Assembly (NCBI GenBank): GCA_947179485.1
Contig: OX359249.1
Location: 49,859,402 to 49,923,401 of the forward strand
DNA: 64,000 bases
Source: Allacma fusca
Taxonomy: Eukaryota; Arthropoda; Collembola; Symphypleona; Sminthuridae
Reading direction: 5' to 3'
Made by a program: the position numbers and the translations under genes. Position 1 is the stretch's first letter, and each line of letters begins with the position of its first letter. Of this stretch, positions 1 through 12,983 are shown one piece after another. The notes beneath the pieces were generated by a model, which did not search any database, had not been told where the DNA came from, and was given only the letters and a program-made list of their open reading frames with translations.

Positions 1-1514
1 GACTCAAATTATTCTCGGCAGATAACATTTCCATATCTTTTTATTATCATCCCTCTCATCTCCTCACATCCAACCTTACATCACAATCTCACATACACAC
101 GCTTCCCCAAACATCCACTCACACATATTTACATGAGGAGACTGGCCCAGGCAGAAATATACCTGTCGATGCGGTGCAGACATATTCCGAAACATGCGTC
201 ATTTACAAGCACGGCAATTCCAAATTAGGTACAAAGAGTCCCATGTAACTATATTTATATGTACGTATTCCTTTCCAGTATGTGCCCTCGACGCTGTTCA
301 ATTCTCCCTAGAACTATAGGCTCAGTACGGCTGAGTTACTATTTGGGTAAAGTTAATGGATGCCCGAACATTCCGAGGACGCACGGCATTGACCCGGGTT
401 TCTCGTAATCACTCTTTCCCAAGGAGTAAAAACAATAGTGCACGGCTCCGAGTGCTATTCATTATACGATTTACCAGCTCTACTGTAAAACACTAGCTTG
501 ACTCTGGTCTTTATTTTCGCGTTTCCTCTACTTTTATATAAATTGCTGTATCAGAGGATAAAATCCTGATGTAACTCCTGAAGTATTGAGCGTCGAGTCA
601 AGAGCAATAACTAATTCGAGACGTCGTCCTGACCCCAAATAAAGTTTCATTTATAGTCTAATTGTAAGTTTTTTTTAGGATTTTTTTCCCGGTTTTTTTT
701 TTGTAATGAATGAAAATTTTGGCAAGTTCTTTGCCAAAATCCACAGTGCTGGTCTAATGCTTCCAGAGATCAAGTAATAGTACAGAGCGGAATTAAATGT
801 CTGCAAAATTACTAAAATATTGAAATAGACCATGTCATCAGACAATGAACAATACAACTATAACCATTGTATATGTACATATGTATTTACCAGTGCGGGA
901 CTTGGTTTTGAATATTTAAGAATGGCTGGTAAAATTTTATTTTGTGGTCGTGGGTATCTATAGATACATAGAAATCACACTGAAGGTACTAGATATGTTT
1001 AAGAGCATACTTTCAGTGTAGGTACATATCTATCTATAGTTAATGGTCCGACTGGTTTGTACCTGTCCCGAGTACTGATCATTGTGCCTACCTGTCTGTC
1101 AGACTCTGGCTTGGATTAATCTCCGCATCCCTCGATTTGTCAACATGTTTGAGGTTGGGAGCCAATGAATGAGCCGTTGTTGTATGTAGCTGTTGATGGA
1201 CGCTGAGGAAAATTTGAGGGTGGTGGTAGGGAAGGTTTGGGGAGTCTGTTGGGACTCCATGGAGCATGTACGGAGGAAACAGAATTTGTCGGCATGAAGG
1301 AGCGAATTGTGCTATCACTTCAAAGAGACGGGCAAGAGTCAAAGGGATGGAGAGCGGATATCCGGATAGACTCATTATTCCAGCACACTTGCACAGAGTC
1401 TTGTGTTTAGAGAGCACTCACTACTCCTGGCCTTCGACACTGTGGTATAGAGCTCACCTATCCCTTTTCAGACTGATTTGACGGCAGGACTGATACGGAA
1501 GAGTTATACTTGTG

Positions 1515-1553
1515 TGGTAGGTAGGTAGGTAGGTACATATGTACATACATACA
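1515..1553. repeat. (GTAG)n / (CATA)n microsatellite
   Basis: A run of GTAG units passes into TACATATGTACATACATACATG. The same tetranucleotide mix recurs many times in the left half of the window, for example near 9010-9050, 9230-9255 and 11594-11617. Confidence 0.85.
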
Positions 1554-2245
1554 TGGGGAACTCTACCCTACACACTCCATATCCTTCCATAGCAACTCTT
1601 CCCTCTCGTTTGCTATTGGGTTGATTTGTCTTTGTTGATATCTTCCCCATGTCTGACTGATTTGGCCGCATTTCCTTCCTCCAGATATATGAGAGACATA
1701 TCGGGTCTGAGGGGAAAGGAGAATGTTGGAGTGAAGAATAATGAAGATGTGTAAACTCAGGAAACCAGCTACTACTAGGTTTGAGGCTGATTGCCGCCTG
1801 ATGTTTTTTGCACATGAACATCATCCTTCACATCTCTCCCTCTCTCCCATATCTCATCAGTGAAGAAATGAGTTTAAAGGGGCTTGTCTTGAAACCTGCC
1901 ATTTTGTAGAAAATTACCAAAGTCGTTGTTCATATCAAAAAGATGTCAGGGAGGACTGTCTCCACCAAGAGGTGATCTATCTGTACAAGAGTTTTCTCTT
2001 CCTTGTACTCAATCCGAACCACTACAGACCCATCGATTTTTAAGGAATGCTACTGCGTTCTGTACGCTACGCAGTTGATGTTCCCAGTCAAGTTCAGAAC
2101 AGAAGGACCGAAGGAGAAGTCTCGGCATTCTTGAGGACTTGGCTCTTTCGCATGAGACACAATATGAGTTTGGGTCTACTCCGTATGCATAAATGATCAT
2201 TGGCTACTAGAATTGTCAAGTTTGTCATCTGCCTTACCTCCTGCC

Positions 2246-2248
2246 TCG

Positions 2249-2294
<46 letters not shown>
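2246..2294. repeat. (CT)n microsatellite
   Basis: Nearly uninterrupted CT dinucleotides. The Arg/Glu-alternating open frame on the minus strand here is only a translation of this repeat. Confidence 0.95.
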
Positions 2295-2295
<1 letters not shown>

Positions 2296-4273
2296 GTATT
2301 GCTCCTTGCGGGTAGATGAGCCGGCCAGTTGCAGGTCATAGTGGGGGTAAATCCATGTATGTACATATGTCAATCGTACAGCTTTTAGATGTCAAGTAAA
2401 TAACTAACCCTAATCACTGACTTGTGTTGCTGAAACTACAACCAGCTTTGTTCATACCACTGCCGTTACGTTGTAGAGTGTACTTGACATTTGACATAAC
2501 GTGTTTAAAGGGCTAAGAAGCAAAAAAGGAAAGATCTCCAGAGGATGGCTGCATTGCCAGGGGAAATGTACTCCCTCCGATAAAATCCACTACATGTAAA
2601 GCTATACTAATTCCGAATGAGGAAAGAATTAAATAACTAAATTCTTAGGGCATTAACTTCTACTCCTAAAAACTTGAGGATTTGTGAGGAGTTCCCTTTG
2701 ACCTCTTATCCAATGCTATGCATAGATAATGTAAAGTCATTGAGGGATGTGAGAAAGTGAATACCAATTCATAACCCACGGGTTGGAAGGAGAGTCCGGA
2801 GTCTCTTGTCATTATCTTCTGGAAGTAATGTGATGTCAGGTGAACGTGAATGATATGGCTTTGATGTGATACTTATCAGTTGATGACTTGTAAGATGCAT
2901 CATAAAGATGAGGTCCGTTGCCGCTTAATCTTTCCAAATGTGAGTAGCAATAAGTTGAGAGCTCTTCCAGGAATGTTGGCTCCCTCACTCTATTTGCATG
3001 ATTACATAAGTACATACACACATAGATATACATATGAGGAGGTGAGATGCAAACTGGAATAAGTCCATTTCGCAACATTTTCCAATGGGAACGGAAACCG
3101 ACCCCATTCCAAACGATTCCCAAGATTTACAAGCTCACAATATTTTTTAATTGTAGAGTTGTAGCTTCCTGTATTGGTCACACAATAATAATTATTATTG
3201 TCAAAATTCCAGGTTTAGTAATTACGGCAAGATAAATTTACATTTTTGACAACAAATTTGACATTCCATTCTTCACCAAACTTCTTCCTAAAGTAAGGCC
3301 TTCGTGTCAGGTAATTGAAGGTAACAGCGTAACGTAAATAATATTATCGTTCGTATATCTAACATTACTAACAATTAGTTAGACCTTACTTATTACATAA
3401 CTATGTATGTCTTGTACAGAGATTATTGAGGAAAACAGTATGTAAGAACATGTGGTGACTTCATCTGGGGACTGATTCCCATGTCCAGCCCAGAACCGTT
3501 CGGACAAACATATTCCGTCTGGGATCCTAACACACTATTGATCTAATGATTATACCCGCTCTTGATGACCTCTGACCTTTAAGATTTTATCCATGAGTAG
3601 CCCGACCTGTGCTTTAGAGTATATAATTTATTATGAAATAAAACGATTTGTAATAATAAATGACTTATCTCAGTTTGCACCTCACCTCTTTATAAGGACG
3701 GTTATATATGTAGGTTGAGGCACTTGTGAGTATGACCCCTCGTGGGTTTCACTGACTCCTCGAGTTTTCGATTGTACCGGGAATGTTACTAAGATTCAAA
3801 GCCATAGAAGAGGCAGAAAAGTAATAATATCACGTACATACTTGAGTCTCATGTTGATTATTAAAAGGTAGTTTATTTTGAAAACCCAGCATTGTAATAA
3901 CAATAAGGATGAAATCTTGATAAGGGAATTCGCAATTGAGTGGCAGCATGTTCTCGGAATGTTGCTGAAAATGTCCTTACTAGATACTTGTACCTCAGTA
4001 TAGGTATATAATTATATGTAAGTATAGTAGCCAGAGAAAATATAAAACTTGAGCTCTCTCCTCATATGTATGTAATGTGGTAAGGCAGACGGAAGTGGAA
4101 TGAGTGTTAGTTTGGATTGCTGGATGCAAATGCAAATACTTGGGAGGGAATGTTCGCAGGACATAAATAGCATTGTTATTGCTATTATTAGTACCACAGA
4201 GGACGTAGGACCTGTCACGAAGTTAAGATCCGTCTGGAATTCCTTATCAGGTTGCAGAACTAGGAGGTGAGGA

Positions 4274-4298
4274 GGAGAGAGAGAGAGAGAGAGAGAGG
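4274..4298. repeat. (GA)n microsatellite
   Basis: About 12 GA units in a row. Confidence 0.9.
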
Positions 4299-4507
4299 CC
4301 CGAGCCATGTATTTTGAAATCGCGTTGTTGACACGGACCGTGAAGTGTTATACATATAATACATGGCAGGAGAGATAAGATGATGATAATGGTCCGAGTA
4401 ATAACAGTGCAACTGTCGACAGTGTCGACACAGAGGAAATCATAGTGATTATTTATGATTATTTGTAATGTGTATTCTGGAGGTGTGTGTGAGCAATTTG
4501 GACATGA

Positions 4508-4532
4508 GCACACACAAACACACACACACACG
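4508..4532. repeat. (CA)n microsatellite
   Basis: Slightly interrupted CA repeat. Confidence 0.85.
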
Positions 4533-5390
4533 TCATCCCTTCTTCGGCATTATCACTACGTTCAAGTAACTATATAGGTCCTTACATTTTTAACTTTAAA
4601 AACCAAATTTACACTTCTACTAGGAATCATACTCATACAGGATATCAGAGCAAGGCTACTACAATAAACCTCTACGCAAGCCTCAATTACTACATACAAG
4701 TCCTTACATATGCACTGAAACCCCGAAATTCCTAAACTAGTGTAATTACTTCAACGAAATAAGAATTTATGAAAATTCCCTATATGCTCAACATTTAAAC
4801 ATTTCCTACCATGTCCCTCTAAAGACCTTGAGTTCCTACAGGGAACATGAGAAAGTAGGACATTCGGAAGGGAAATTGTCTGTAATCAAATAAAAGGATT
4901 TATTACCGACTCAAGTCTTCTTATTTAATATTGTAACTCATGTTATTATTAATTTGTTGGGGTATAGAGTCTTATCATGTGTAATAATGATTAGACTTAA
5001 TTATCAGCATACAGAATTAAAATTTGCTTACTTTTTTGATCCAGTTTAGTTGAAATTTGAGTGGACCAAAAAACATGAGTACAGATAAATACTCCGTGAT
5101 GGAAAAATCTACCTCTCTACAGTTTCTAATAATTATTGAGAGTTAGGACAAATGTCCAATGAGGCCTAAAAAGTGGGAAAACGAATAATATTAATGGTGC
5201 CCACAGGTATTAAAAAAATAAGAGGTTGGATCGGATGGGTTGATGCGGAACAATAAGGCCAAGGGATGTATGGTGTGATCGACTGTGACGCGATAGCGTT
5301 TGGAAGTTTTAAAAATTAAGGTATTACCATGGCCATATGTTTTATGGTGAAGTGTTGTTGTGAATGCGACCTGGGACTGCGACCCCGAAG

Positions 5391-5410
5391 AGTGTGTGTG
5401 TGTGTGTGTT
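5391..5410. repeat. (GT)n microsatellite
   Basis: About ten GT units. Confidence 0.85.
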
Positions 5411-6164
5411 GCCTCTGTATGAATTGGGATGGGGGATGAATGAAGGGTAGATTCCGACTTGTACCTGTGTCTTCACTTATTTGGCTACGTTGGTGAGCAT
5501 TCAGTGTCAGATTAGAACGATGCATGTCACGTCTTTTGGTGGTTCGTACCCACTTGTCTTTTACGTATGTATGCATGGATCATTGATAGAAAGGAATTTA
5601 AGTTGAATAGAGGTTATAAAAAGTCCTTTGTTTGCGGAGCGCGGAAGCGGATGTATCGAAATTCTCTCATCTTCCTTTGAACCCATTAGGTTGAGGTCCT
5701 AGAGCTGCATTCACAAGAGAGTTTACAGGATGCTTAAAACCAAACCCGTGATACATCAGCACATCTCGTGCCTTCCATTTTTGTTGCTTTCCTCCATTCA
5801 AATATCAGTTTTTTCATGTACATATGTGACCATCAATAGTGCAGGTACTAGGATATAAAAGATTGTGAATGTAGGAATACAGCAGTTGATACTGCTGTAA
5901 AGGGTAGGACATACTAAATTTTGGTCTCAGCACCAAAATACCTGTTGGGCAGGGTGATCAACAACCTTTACCCCCTAGGTTCTCCGAGATGTAATGAGGC
6001 TACAAAATTGTTGTTTGTATAGAATTATATCCTGGGTAGGAAAAAAAATAATCCCAGGCAATCTGTCACAAGTAATTTAATCATAATAATAAAATTATAA
6101 CAAAAGTACAAAAAACTATTAAAGAATCAATTTAGTAAGAATTAAGGCCTATTCCAGTATTCCT

Positions 6165-7235
6165 ACCTTCGTCCAGTTGTCGTGGACATGACCGCAGGAA
6201 CTTCTTGAGTCCATCAGTGTCATGTTCCATGTCTTCCAGCACTTGGTGTACTTATCACTTCGTCCAAGTCATCACGAGTCTGGCATCATCGGTGGGAAAC
6301 TGAAAGAGGTGATCCTCGACTCTACATACCAAGTTGGCTCCGATATTTTCACACGGATTTAAATCAGGAGAGTTTCCAGGTCCTTATGATTTCCAGAAAG
6401 AGTCAATATTGTTGTCTAATGCGAAGATCTCGGAGAACATAGGGGGCAAATGTTATTTACCACCATGTACTACGATACTTATCCACAAATTGTAATGTTC
6501 CGATTAGGGGTGAGTATCTCGTTGGCTTTAAAATTCTCGTTTGTCTCGTTCTCGTTTTTGGAAAAAATACGAGAACGAGATATTCTGATAACGAGAGTAG
6601 CGAGAGTAAACAATTAACGAGGCAAACGAGACAGACCAAAATCATGGTTTTTATTTAGCTATATCTACATATAATACTTAATTGTAATTTTCTAAACAAT
6701 CTGGCGACAGAACATGGAAGTTTATTCAATTTTACTAATCGAAACAATCACAAAAACATTGTTCATTTTTGGATATAAACCAATAAATTTGAAAGCAAAT
6801 AAAGATCTCGAAAAGTGTAAATGACCACTTCTAATTTTAAAAACTAGGACCAAGAGTTAAAAAATTGTCTTAATTCTCACGATGGCAGGACAAAACACCC
6901 GATTTTTCAGTTTTTACAAACACTATCTAGAATTAATTTCAAACGATACTCTCGGTTAATTAAGCGAGATGTCTCGTCCTCTCTCGTTGATGAATCAAGA
7001 ACGAGATAAACGAGAATCTCGTCTCGTTGTCTCGCTATGCTCACCCCTAGTTCCGATACACGAGATATGTCCCCAACTCACACATCTCAAACTATTTGAA
7101 AGGTTAGAGGTGATGACTGGGTTAATTCTTCGTCATACTTGATAAGATGATGAAGGAGGAGCTTCAAATTCTCCGGGTCAGATTTGAAATCAAATTTGGG
7201 AAAAGCAAAACAGAGGCAGACATTTAGTATTACTA
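6165..7235 (-). pseudogene. Tc1/mariner-like transposase relic
   Basis: Read on the minus strand, 6346-6383 encodes GNSPDLNPCEN, the hallmark around the third catalytic acid of Tc1/mariner DDE/D transposases. It is followed by a Val-Glu-rich stretch and, in another frame, a VLEDMEHDTDGLKKFLRSCP-like tail typical of the C-terminus in this superfamily. Several frame changes and stops show it is dead. The segment at 7058-7235 continues the homologous region weakly on the N-terminal side. A 545-bp MITE (6505-7049) splits it. I did not find terminal inverted repeats, so the element limits are approximate. Confidence 0.65.
6505..7049. mobile_element. hAT-type MITE, ACGAGA-word family
   Basis: The ends are imperfect inverted repeats (TAGGGGTGAGTAT at left, TAGGGGTGAGCAT as the reverse complement of the right end). 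The element is flanked by a perfect 8-bp target duplication, GTTCCGAT, at 6497-6504 and 7050-7057. Eight-bp duplications are the mark of hAT transposases. The interior carries many copies of TCTCGTT/ACGAGA near both ends and has no coding capacity. It sits inside the mariner relic, so it is the younger insertion. Confidence 0.9.
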
Positions 7236-10200
7236 CAAGGAGTTTAGATTGTCGTAGGTTAGTTTAAGTTTGGCTCAATCTGGCTTACACTATTGGAACC
7301 AGTTATTATTTCCCTCCTACCATGCATATTATTATTCTTAAGCGAAATGCACAGACGTAACCCCGGAAGTCCTAAGCAAAGAACCAAGTGTAATATCTCA
7401 TTCGAACTTTTTTGGCAACCCGGGAATACATTTTGATTTTGTTAAACGGATTTAAAACATTTTAACTGCCAATTTTTGAAAAAAGACAAAGTACAAGGAA
7501 TGTAGATTACCCTGAGTAGATACAATTATACCAAATTTATTTGTACACATAAAAAGTGCAGAAGTTCACCACTGGCAGAGATCCTATGTTGTGGTAGATT
7601 GCTATGGCTAGGTTCCTTAAATATCTTGTTTATTTTTCGGAGCAAATCTTCAGTAGAGAACAAGTTACTATGAGGGTTGTCCCACTTGATTCATTAGACA
7701 CTTAAAAGTACTTTACAAAATACCATACGCTTAATGACCGTAAGTACTTATGTCCACAGCATTTTCGCACCTCGCAAAGCCACATTTTGACGTTTGACTC
7801 ATTGAATCCAGAGATTCGACCTTGATTTTTTTTGTATGGAATTTAGAATACCATGCGGACGACATTACGATCCTGTAAGCTAAAAACAACAAGTTCATTG
7901 CAACTTTTAAAACAAAGTTTACTATTAACATACATATGTAATTATGTATATGTACATACTAAGAATCCAGAAAAATATACATTTCCTTTAGACTTATTGA
8001 GGAGCTACACTACAGCGACATGAATTTATTTTTAAGTTTAATAAATTATTTGGGCTTGTGAAAAACGTGGAGTACATAAATATGTCTGTCGACCTGGAAA
8101 TCCCTTTGGCTTGACATGAATAACTTGTCTGATGCAACTACTGACTCAATGTACTAAGAATTAAGAAAGTATGGCCTATGCTGCCAAGACAAACGTCATG
8201 GCTTCCCTGAAACTGTATCAATTATGCCCAAATAAGTATTGCTTGAGAGCGCCTTCCCAAATATGTTGTTGATTACGTTTCTAGTGAATTTGGTGTAGAC
8301 GATTAGAACTGCAGTATGTAATGTTTAATGCTCTCGTTCAAGGAAATCTAGGAAAGCGCGACATAAGAACCACTGACATTGACAAGTACAGGATCTCATG
8401 CGAAGCAACTGTTCTATATGAGAGGGAAAAGTAATGCGAAACTAGAAGTTTATTCACGGGCATGGATAGCGCCAAACTATAAATTGGAGGGCGGATTTTG
8501 CATGTAGTAAAAATAAAATAAAACAAATAAAAAAGTAAAAGTGTTTTTCCCCTCCTATCCGCAGTCTGTAGTGAGGTGGTGAGGTCAGGTATGTAATAGT
8601 TTGCCAAGTCTGATAAGTAACTGTAAGTGAAAGAGAAACTGAATGAAATGCAATAAAACCCCTTGGTTTTGAACCTCTCTTTGAATTATTTTCTGGTTAT
8701 CTCTTGAAATCTTCTCTACTTTCCGTCCCCCCTCCCCCTTCCTCTCTTCCAGGAAATAACTGGAGGATTTTAAAGCAAGTCCTAATATTTACACGGATAT
8801 ATATATGATCTTGGGAGAAAATAGTTCTTTTAGCCCTTAAGTGAATAGATGAGGGCGGCGTTAGTGCAAATTACAAATTATTGGAATCTCCTTGAATAGG
8901 AAATGTGTTCAAAATGTTTCTACGTTCACTGGGTTTCGTCGGAACTGATGTAATTACTCCAATGTGGGAAGTGTCATTTGGGACTGGAGTACGGACAGTG
9001 GTAAGTGTGTACATACATTACATATGCATATATGTACATATGTGGAGGAAGCCATGTAAATAATATTCTGGACACCATTGGGACTTACGCTGAAAGGGAA
9101 GACACGTTGATGATTACCAAACAAGTAATTATGTAATTTATACATAATTAAACGGATCACATCCGTCCTCCATCTGTCCTCATCTTGCCTCAGAGACTCA
9201 ATCAGTTTGGGAACTCCTATTTCTATATACTTATGTATATACATATGTATGTATGGATTTTTTTACATGTGTGTGCATGGGCTCTGAGAGATGAGACACC
9301 GCAGTGTGGTTGCATTCTCTGGGAAAGTTAAATGTAACGTAAGAATTGAAATTTCATGCTTCAGCACTTGTGCAAAAGTTGTGTTCTCGAAAGTTTTCAA
9401 TTTATTTTACTATTTAGCCTGCTGCAGTCCCTATAAACAGGGTCTGTTTGTGATGCGTGGGGTTATCGTGAGAGTTTGTGGAGATGTAAATGGAAAGCTC
9501 TGCGTAGCCTTTAGGGCTCTTGCTGTTTTTTTTTACCCACTACTGTGCACGTCCATGTGCATACTCATATGTGTGGTTATCCCCTCATCTCACACCGGCT
9601 CCTGTTCAAACCTATGGTGTTCCTACGACCACAGCATTTACTACTTTCCTCCGTGTGGGCAAAGAAACTGATCTTATACTGTATATGTATAACCCAGCTA
9701 TGTACTTATATTTGGAATATCCTCTGAGTGTACGACGACGAGGTTGAGGAAGTGCTTTCTGCCTAAGGAAATTTACTCACGGAGTAGTTTGGACCCTTCG
9801 TATGTACATTACATTACATTGGATATGTCTATGCAGGCTATGCCAGGGAAAAATTATTATATTTACCCACGCTATCTTATAGTCCTCCCCAGAGACTTTG
9901 TATGGCTCTTACTACAGTTTTACATGTCATAAGTCTAAATTCTGTTTATACGGTACTGCAAATGTTGCACATTGGCGGCACTTTTTACATATTATTTATT
10001 TAAGTGTGGCTACTGGCTACCCTACTACAGATACTACGTACATATACATACCTAATTTTCAAATACTAAAACTGTACAGGTCGAATGTGCACAATCTATT
10101 CAATTTATGTCTGCTGTACTTCAGAGAGATGAAGGATTGTCCTCCCCTTTCACTGCGTCTCAGTGACTGCACCAGTTATACGTAAAATGGATAAGCGTCA

Positions 10201-10340
10201 AAATATCCGGAGATGGCATGTATCCGGAGGTCGCCACGTAACCAACCCACCACACAATATGTACATAACTTGCATTTACAATAATGATTTGGGAATTCTC
10301 AAAGTCTCCAGCTGGTGGAGTAAAAGCTACAGATTGACCT
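7236..10340. other. Non-coding DNA, no gene recognised
   Basis: I see no gene. A 126-codon plus-strand frame at 9291-9671 has no recognisable domain or codon pattern and is not called. CATATG-containing microsatellite words cluster near 9010-9055 and 9230-9255. Confidence 0.5.
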
Positions 10341-10540
10341 NNNNNNNNNNNNNNNNNNNNNNNNNNNNNNNNNNNNNNNNNNNNNNNNNNNNNNNNNNNN
10401 NNNNNNNNNNNNNNNNNNNNNNNNNNNNNNNNNNNNNNNNNNNNNNNNNNNNNNNNNNNNNNNNNNNNNNNNNNNNNNNNNNNNNNNNNNNNNNNNNNNN
10501 NNNNNNNNNNNNNNNNNNNNNNNNNNNNNNNNNNNNNNNN
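10341..10540. other. Assembly gap (200 N)
   Basis: Exactly 200 N bases, a conventional scaffold gap of arbitrary length. A short exon, for example a 5' UTR exon of dimm, could be hidden here. Confidence 0.99.
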
Positions 10541-12449
10541 TTTTTAAGTAACAATCTATGGCTGCATTAAATGCAAATCCTAAGGATCAGCTACCATAAA
10601 AGTTCTCTTTGAACAGGATTCATTTGTATGAAGCTTTTAGGGTTACAAAAGTAAGTGAGTGTAATTATTATAGCTTGGTGTGAAATTGACTTTAGACCCT
10701 TGAGCTTCAAAATCGGATCAAGGGATCGAAAGTTATTTTAAAATAGTTTTTCTAAGTATGAACTAGTAAAGCAAATACAGTTGCTTTTTCCGCAGCACGA
10801 ATGTTTTCAAAAGTTTTAAAAGCTTGTAACCCAGTCAAGCCCGGAGCCCACCAACTCTCATTGTTTTATTGAATTCGCGACATGTGGGGAGGTGCAGAGT
10901 ACATGACTGGAATGTCAGGAATGTTCCACCTTGGTACTAAAAGCTCTGCACAATTATTATAATATTGCTGTTGGGAAGTACTGACAGCTCAGACTGTAAT
11001 ATAATTAGATGATTAGTCATTGGGAACCTGAGGAAGGAATAATAATAATTTTCATACACTATACTGTATATAGGTACTCAATTCGGATAAGTACTCAGTG
11101 AGGAAATAGAGTTGTAGCTGGGAATGAGTAAACATGGACGAATCATTGGATCATACTAGTGTAAATATACTAGTGGTAATCATGTTTTGTTTGTGTATAC
11201 TCATCTTACAATCAGTCAACAAAGTTTGCAAATGTCAGTTATGTAAGTTTCGTTATCGGTTTCCGACACGAGAATCAGGGATTCTTAGAACTTGAGTACA
11301 TGTGGATGGAGGTGGGAAGGATGCCAGGACAAACCTTTGAGGATGTTATAAATGCACTGTATCGTGGAGTTTGTGAGAGCTTGGTTTCCAAGAATGGTTA
11401 CGTCACCGCATCGGCTCAATCAAAATTCAGAGAGCGACTCCTTCATACATTCTAGAGTTCCCATATTTACCGACTAGTATTGCCGCATGGGGTTTAGAAA
11501 GATCGCAAATCTTCCTACCCGTTTGGTCCTGGTTATATCTCCGGCCTACACAGATTGCCTTATATGGAGATATATGAACACACTAAATATATGCGTACAT
11601 ACATATGTATGTATGTGAGGGATGGGAAGCGCATGGATTGACAAGTTATTGAGTTACCGGAGCCTTAACGACTGAGTCGTGCCTTCCGTACAGCGGTTTA
11701 TTAACGAATAGTAGAATGCAATGAGGGAAGACCAGCATGAGCATTGTTGAGGCGATTGAAGCTGAAAATATGTCGATTGTTCATTTTTACACGGGCAGGT
11801 ATCGGAATTGATCGATTAATTTCCCCCTTTGTTATGAAAATAATTAATCATAATTTCCCATGTACGCGTTTAAATTTTCCTCGAGTATGAATAGCTATTA
11901 TATGCGTACTTAGATGTTGGAAGGTAATAGTAAGAAGAGCTTATGCTATATCCACGAACAGTATTGTGTGGGCTAGGTGTTATTTCAGGGTGGCGGGTTT
12001 AAAATAATTACAGAGTAAATAATAAAGTTATGTGATTGGACCTATATATCTGTATGTAATTACATATGCCTCTGTAATAATTACTCATATGATGTGGGTT
12101 GGTAAATAGGGGTGTTTGTTTAGTGTACTTATAGGTTGGAAAAAAAAGCCTTGGATTAAACTGACAGTTGGTTTATCATTATAAATTTCTTCGGTGAATT
12201 TTGCAAAGTATATTTACAAATAATGGAAATTACAAGTGAATTAATTTGAATTCCGGGGTAGTGGGTATTGAACGGTTTAATTTAAAAGGCTCCACGTGGC
12301 CGGGTTGTTTATTGTTGAGTGAGGAGTCAGAGTAAAAAGTAAATAATAAATAAAGGGTTGATATGAATGCAATAATAATCCATAATATTGTTGGTTGCCC
12401 GTGGTGTACAGAGTGGTGTGTGATGGATACATTTTATTGATTCTTTCAG
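10541..12449 (+). other. Sequence 5' of the first dimm coding exon, ending in a splice acceptor
   Basis: No open frame is convincing. The stretch ends in TTGATTCTTTCAG (AG at 12448-12449), a good acceptor four bases before the dimm start codon. Much of it is therefore probably an intron following an unseen 5' UTR exon. A palindromic TCATATGA lies at 12085-12092 (see findings). Confidence 0.55.
12085..12092. promoter_or_regulatory. Candidate Dimm/Mist1-type E-box (TCATATGA)
   Basis: A perfect TCATATGA palindrome about 360 bp before the dimm start codon. Mist1/Dimm-class bHLH dimers are known to prefer the CATATG core. The inference of autoregulation is weak, because CATATG also occurs widely in this window as part of microsatellites. 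Confidence 0.25.
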
Positions 12450-12452
12450 GTC

Positions 12453-12983
12453 ATGGTAGTTGTGAATATGACTGGGGACAGGATGGTAGACGATCACAGA
12501 CGAAGCCGTAAAAAAGTTGTTACCAAGCAAGTGCCACCGGAAGATCAGGATCTTCTTGAAGTGTTTGATGAAGAGATTTTAATGGGGGCGGACTTGGACG
12601 TGGACGTGGACTTGGACGACTATGATCAAGATGGGGGGGATGTGAGTAGTAACGATGACGATCTCGGAAGCAGTGGCAATTCCACATCCTCATCTTCGAC
12701 GTATCGGAATTCCGTGGGATCCACCACCTCTGACAGGGGAACCTCAGGGGGTAAGGGTGGGAAACGTGGTTCCTTAGCCGGTTCCACAAGTAGTGGACAT
12801 GTACACTATAATAGTAGTGCAAGTGATAAATCCGGAAGTGCTGGAAATAGTGCAAGTGCTGGGCGGTCTCAACATGAACGCAAGAGGAAGGCGGGTGCCT
12901 CAGCACGTGAAAGAAATCTTCGCCGCTTGGAGTCAAATGAGAGAGAGCGGCAACGGATGCACAGCCTCAATGATGCCTTTCAG
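12453..12983 (+). CDS. dimm: Dimmed/Mist1-type bHLH transcription factor, exon 1 (residues 1-177)
   Basis: Dimm (vertebrate MIST1/BHLHA15) is a nuclear class II bHLH factor that drives the regulated secretory programme of neuroendocrine and exocrine cells. This exon carries an acidic, Asp-rich segment (residues about 35-70), a Ser/Gly/Thr-rich linker (about 72-140), a basic stretch RKRK, and then the bHLH basic region and start of helix 1 (about 150-177). The basic region includes RRLESNERERQRMHSLNDAF, which is near-identical to the Dimm/Mist1 signature; the NERER core supplies the E-box contacts. Translation starts at the first ATG after a splice acceptor (AG at 12448-12449); a second in-frame ATG at 12468 is possible. 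The exon ends on a whole codon (phase 0) before GTATAT. With exons 19975-20111 and 25222-25336 it gives 260 residues. Confidence 0.93.

Larger units (their letters stand above)
1..6164. other. Non-coding DNA upstream of dimm
   Basis: I see no gene here. Open frames are short, lack recognisable domains and overlap on both strands. The stretch is AT-rich with scattered TACATATGTAC-type words and the microsatellites listed separately. It may be intergenic, or intronic to an unseen 5' exon of dimm. Confidence 0.5.

Noticed and set aside
2094-2366. Frame with an Arg-Glu repeat
   Set aside because: Translation of the (CT)n microsatellite.
9291-9671. 126-codon plus-strand frame
   Set aside because: No domain, no splice or start context, and overlapping frames of similar length. 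Looks like chance.
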